DNA from: an uncultured Flavobacteriales bacterium
GTDB taxonomy: Bacteria > Bacteroidota > Bacteroidia > Flavobacteriales_E > Vicingaceae
DNA: 8,778 nucleotides
Direction of reading: 5' to 3'
Assembly (NCBI GenBank): GCA_913059105.1
Contig: CAJXRL010000099.1
Coordinates: 1-8,778 of the forward strand
In this document: positions 7,287 through 8,778 of the stretch, piece by piece
Layout: every line of letters begins with the position of its first letter
How positions within the stretch are numbered: the stretch's first letter is position 1
Made by a program: the position numbers and the translations under genes
The notes under the pieces: model-generated
What the model was told of the DNA's origin: nothing
Database searches by the model: none
Seen by the model: the letters and a program-made list of their open reading frames with translations, nothing else

Positions 7287-7326
7287 AAAAAAAGCCCTAA
7301 TCATTCAGTTCTGAATGACTAGGGCT
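7287..7326 (-). terminator. Riboswitch-controlled intrinsic terminator of metH
   Basis: On the minus strand a 16-bp stem (arms 7326-7311 and 7308-7293, one G-U wobble, core GCCCTAGTCATTCAG / CTGAATGATTAGGGC) is followed directly by seven U residues (7293-7287). It lies between the SAM-I aptamer and the metH start, as expected for the expression platform of a transcription-terminating OFF switch. A tentative antiterminator is AGTTC (7342-7338, overlapping the last bases of the aptamer's P1 3' strand) pairing with GAACT at the terminator apex (7311-7307); this pairing is only five base pairs and uncertain. Confidence 0.9.
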
Positions 7327-7340
7327 AGTGTCGTTTCGAA

Positions 7341-7439
7341 CTTATCTTAATCCGCTAGTTAGCGGAACAGGAATTGGCACTGGGTTTTAACCGTTTGCCA
7401 AGGCTTCAAAGGGCCTGTCCCTCCACCTTTCTTGATAAA
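7341..7439 (-). ncRNA. SAM-I (S-box) riboswitch aptamer
   Basis: The minus-strand sequence reads as a classical S-box leader. P1 is formed by TTATC (7438-7434) and GATAAG (7346-7341). The kink-turn and P2 core GGTGGAGGGACAGGCCC lies at 7427-7411, followed by TTTGAAGCC (7410-7402). P3 uses GGCA/TGCC with an inner GGTT/AACC, and the conserved GTGCCAATTCC is at 7380-7370. P4 is the hairpin CCGCTA-AC-TAGCGG (7365-7352). The aptamer binds S-adenosylmethionine. Together with the downstream terminator it should stop transcription before metH when SAM is abundant. It begins only about 18 bp after the stop codon of the upstream small gene. Confidence 0.96.
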
Positions 7440-7456
7440 TATTTACTAAAGAACGT

Positions 7457-7705
7457 TTAAGCTTGCGCTTTATTTATTTTCTTAATGTGCTTGAATGTAA
7501 AATAACCAGCTACTGCCATAATTATGTACGGCACAAACATGATGTAAATTATTCCTTTGTTAATTCCCTTACCCATAGCATCATCGCCACTTTGCATGTT
7601 AGATTCTAATACCGCTTTGCACATGGCACACTGAGCTTCTACTTCAGTAGAAAAAGTCACCAATAATAGCATTAAAACACCTAAATAAAGGAATGCTTTT
7701 TTCAT
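7457..7705 (-). CDS. Small exported CxxC membrane protein of unknown function
   Basis: An 82-aa protein from ATG 7705; an in-frame TTG at 7729 is possible but would put charge-poor residues before an otherwise perfect signal peptide. Residues 1-24 form a signal peptide (MKK, hydrophobic core, probable cut after VEA). The mature protein starts QCAMCK, so a CxxC pair (C26, C29) lies right at its N-terminus. A polar Asp/Gly stretch (38-50) is followed by one TM helix (about 51-71, GIIYIMFVPYIIMAVAGYF) and a basic tail (KHIKKINK). Topology is N-terminal half in the periplasm, tail in the cytoplasm. Similar short QCAMCKA-type proteins occur in Bacteroidota as conserved hypotheticals; I do not know their function. 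The CxxC could bind a metal or act as a thiol pair. It sits upstream of the metH riboswitch on the same strand and may share its transcript. Confidence 0.85.
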   Translation of the reverse strand: MKKAFLYLGVLMLLLVTFSTEVEAQCAMCKAVLESNMQSGDDAMGKGINKGIIYIMFVPYIIMAVAGYFTFKHIKKINKAQA

Positions 7706-7710
7706 TGGCG

Positions 7711-7718
7711 CAAAGGTA
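7711..7718 (-). promoter_or_regulatory. -7 promoter box just upstream of the small CxxC gene
   Basis: The minus strand reads TACCTTTG, a perfect match to the Bacteroidota -7 consensus TAnnTTTG. It ends only five bases before the ATG at 7705, so initiation would fall at or next to the start codon, giving a leaderless or nearly leaderless mRNA. The -33 region (around 7738-7741) is T-rich but lacks a clean TTG. I see no other consensus promoter between this gene and the riboswitch, so metH may depend on this one. Confidence 0.45.
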
Positions 7719-7785
7719 AGCACAGACAATTAAAAAATGAAGTATTTTGTTGTTAGTCTTCTTGCGGTTTTGCCCAATTAGAAAT

Positions 7786-7823
7786 TCTTACAAATATGTA
7801 CAGACAACGGCATATTTGTAAGA
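7786..7823. repeat. Perfect 13-bp inverted repeat, possible operator or RNA hairpin
   Basis: Arms TCTTACAAATATG (7786-7798) and CATATTTGTAAGA (7811-7823) are exact reverse complements, separated by 12 bases. Neither side is followed by a T tract, so it does not look like an intrinsic terminator. It lies about 80 bp upstream of the small CxxC gene, upstream of that gene's predicted promoter. The rest of the 7719-7880 spacer shows no gene or other element that I can support. Confidence 0.6.
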
Positions 7824-7880
7824 GGCTTGTTTGAACTCTTACTTTTTACTGCAAAAGGAAAGTATTTAAAAAAATGAATC

Positions 7881-7915
7881 AAAAAAAGCCCAATAACCTG
7901 AATTATTGGGCTTTT
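7881..7915 (-). terminator. Intrinsic terminator of the T9SS-secreted repeat protein gene
   Basis: On the minus strand a 9-bp stem (GCCCAATAA, 7911-7903; TTATTGGGC, 7896-7888) with a 6-base loop is followed by seven T residues (7887-7881). It starts 18 bp after the stop codon of the gene ending at 7933. The plus strand also shows four T residues after the stem, so weak bidirectional action is possible. Confidence 0.88.
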
Positions 7916-7932
7916 GATTCTTTGATTGGTTT

Positions 7933-8730
7933 CTATTGAATGATCAACTTATCATTGATTTGGTTGTTGCTTTCATCATTTGCTTGAAGAATGTACACTC
8001 CTTTAGAAAGCGAACTCACATCAATACTCGTGTTATTAAAAGCTGTTGTTTGAAGCACTACTTTTCCTCTAATGTCCATTAAAGTGACTCGAACATTTTC
8101 TTCAAAACCATTTATTGTAAATGAGTTTGACGTTGGGTTGGGATAGAATTGAAGGTTCGCTTCTAAAACACCCTCAATTGAAGAAGGTGATTTTTTGCGA
8201 AGCGGAGGCGGTGGCGGTGTGCATGGATTTCCTTGGCCGTCGTCGGTAATGGTAGTTAATCCTGCAGTAATTAGGGCATTTTTATGCAGAACAGCTCCGT
8301 ATTGCACTCCTTTAGCTCCAAGACTTGTCGCTATATTAGGATTCGAACTTCCTGAATAAGTAGGTAACCATCCACTAAGCATAGCGTCATAGTTACATTC
8401 ATCAAGTCCAGAATAAGAGAGCATTTGATCCATATCGGAAACATTTGCAATATTCCAAGCTCCGAGGTTTTGGTTAAAAGATGTAGCGTAGAGAAACATT
8501 TGATCCATGTCTTTTACTAAGTCCACATCCCACATGCTGATATCTTGATTAAATAAAGATTGCCTAAACATTCCAGACATATCTGTTACATTCGAAACAT
8601 CCCAATTGCTTAATGGTTGATTAAACGCAGAATTATAAAACATATATCTCATAGTATTTACTCTCTCCACATTCCAATCCTTAATATCACCATTGAATGC
8701 ACTTCCATAAAACATTGATCGCATATCAAT
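7933..8730 (-). CDS. Secreted BspA-like/DUF285 repeat protein with T9SS type A sorting domain (5' partial)
   Basis: The C-terminal 265 residues of a surface or secreted protein; its start lies beyond the contig. The first visible residues IDMRSMF continue a run of about five 24-25-residue repeats (8730-8368) with consensus DMxxMFxxSxFNxxLxxWDVSNV, the BspA-like/DUF285 leucine-rich-repeat-like family. A Ser/Asn/Gly-rich segment and a PPPPP linker (near 8218-8204) follow. The last 70 or so residues form a type A T9SS sorting domain: YPNPTSNSFTI, MDIRGKVV, KGVYILQ and terminal KLIIQ. The protein should be exported by Sec, carried across the outer membrane by T9SS, and have the tail cleaved. Adhesion is a common guess for BspA-like proteins but is not shown here. 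An apparent GTG start at 8745 giving MYKRQ is adapter, not gene. A terminator follows at 7881-7911. Confidence 0.93.
   Translation of the reverse strand: MDMRSMFYGSAFNGDIKDWNVERVNTMRYMFYNSAFNQPLSNWDVSNVTDMSGMFRQSLFNQDISMWDVDLVKDMDQMFLYATSFNQNLGAWNIANVSDMDQMLSYSGLDECNYDAMLSGWLPTYSGSSNPNIATSLGAKGVQYGAVLHKNALITAGLTTITDDGQGNPCTPPPPPLRKKSPSSIEGVLEANLQFYPNPTSNSFTINGFEENVRVTLMDIRGKVVLQTTAFNNTSIDVSSLSKGVYILQANDESNNQINDKLIIQ
8368..8730 (-). repeat. Tandem 72-75-bp coding repeats (BspA-like/DUF285 units)
   Basis: About five consecutive 24-25-codon units in the secreted protein, visible from the recurring (D/T)MxxMF, FNxx and W(D/N)(V/I)xxV positions: RSMFYGSAFNGDIKDWNV, RYMFYNSAFNQPLSNWDV, SGMFRQSLFNQDISMWDV, DQMFLYATSFNQNLGAWNI, and a last degenerate unit with DMDQMLSYSG. 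The array is cut by the contig end, so the true copy number is larger or unknown. Repeats of this kind are a plausible reason for the assembly to break here. Confidence 0.85.
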
Positions 8731-8778
8731 CTGTCTCTTATACACATCTGACGCTGCCGACGATCTACTCTGTGTAGA
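8731..8778 (-). other. Illumina Nextera i5-side adapter (artefact)
   Basis: Reverse complement of the same adapter as at the left end: the mosaic end begins at 8731 (CTGTCTCTTATACACATCT), followed by the read-1 adapter, the index read as AGAGTAGA on the minus strand, and the primer end TCTACAC. Biological sequence ends at 8730. Confidence 0.98.

Noticed and set aside
53..8730. CRISPR arrays, tRNA or rRNA genes, insertion sequences, phage or toxin-antitoxin genes
   Set aside because: None seen on either strand; the only tandem repeats are the coding DUF285 units, and no transposase or integrase is present.

Overview
The window looks like a short assembled contig from a Bacteroidota bacterium, most likely a Flavobacteriales-type marine or freshwater lineage. 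The evidence is the AT-rich sequence, the lack of clear Shine-Dalgarno sequences, TAnnTTTG-type -7 promoter boxes, two different type IX secretion (T9SS) C-terminal domains (type A in the last gene, a type B / CHU_C-like domain in the sigma-linked membrane protein), and a Bacteroidota-style CxxC small membrane protein. The family assignment is inference; the phylum is well supported. Both ends (1-52 and 8731-8778) are untrimmed Illumina Nextera adapter, so only 53-8730 is biological, and the protein at the right end has an adapter-encoded false N-terminus.

Left part, plus strand (about 115-3587): a TTG/TAnnTTTG promoter drives an OmpR/PhoB-family response regulator, followed directly by a PhoR-like two-TM histidine kinase. 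After a gap of about 110 bp come an ECF sigma factor and, 13 bp downstream, a single-pass membrane protein. That protein has a cytoplasmic N-terminus, a Thr/Ala/Glu-rich periplasmic linker and a CHU_C-like C-terminal domain. Its position suggests an unconventional anti-sigma or sigma-regulating partner. A perfect 17-bp bidirectional terminator closes this block against the convergent metH gene.

Middle part, minus strand (7718 down to 3606): a small exported CxxC membrane protein with a TACCTTTG -7 box almost touching its start codon, then a clear SAM-I (S-box) riboswitch with an intrinsic terminator, then full-length cobalamin-dependent methionine synthase (MetH). High SAM should terminate transcription before metH, shutting off methionine and therefore SAM regeneration. 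The riboswitch begins only about 18 bp after the small gene's stop, so it may be an intercistronic switch inside a two-gene operon.

Right part, minus strand (8730 down to 7881): the 3' portion of a secreted protein with BspA-like/DUF285 repeats and a type A T9SS sorting domain, followed by its own terminator. The spacer 7719-7880 holds one conspicuous 13-bp inverted repeat and no gene that I can support.

The most unusual candidate is the ECF sigma / CHU_C-domain membrane protein pair next to a two-component system. It could couple the state of the envelope or of T9SS to transcription, but that function is hypothesis only.
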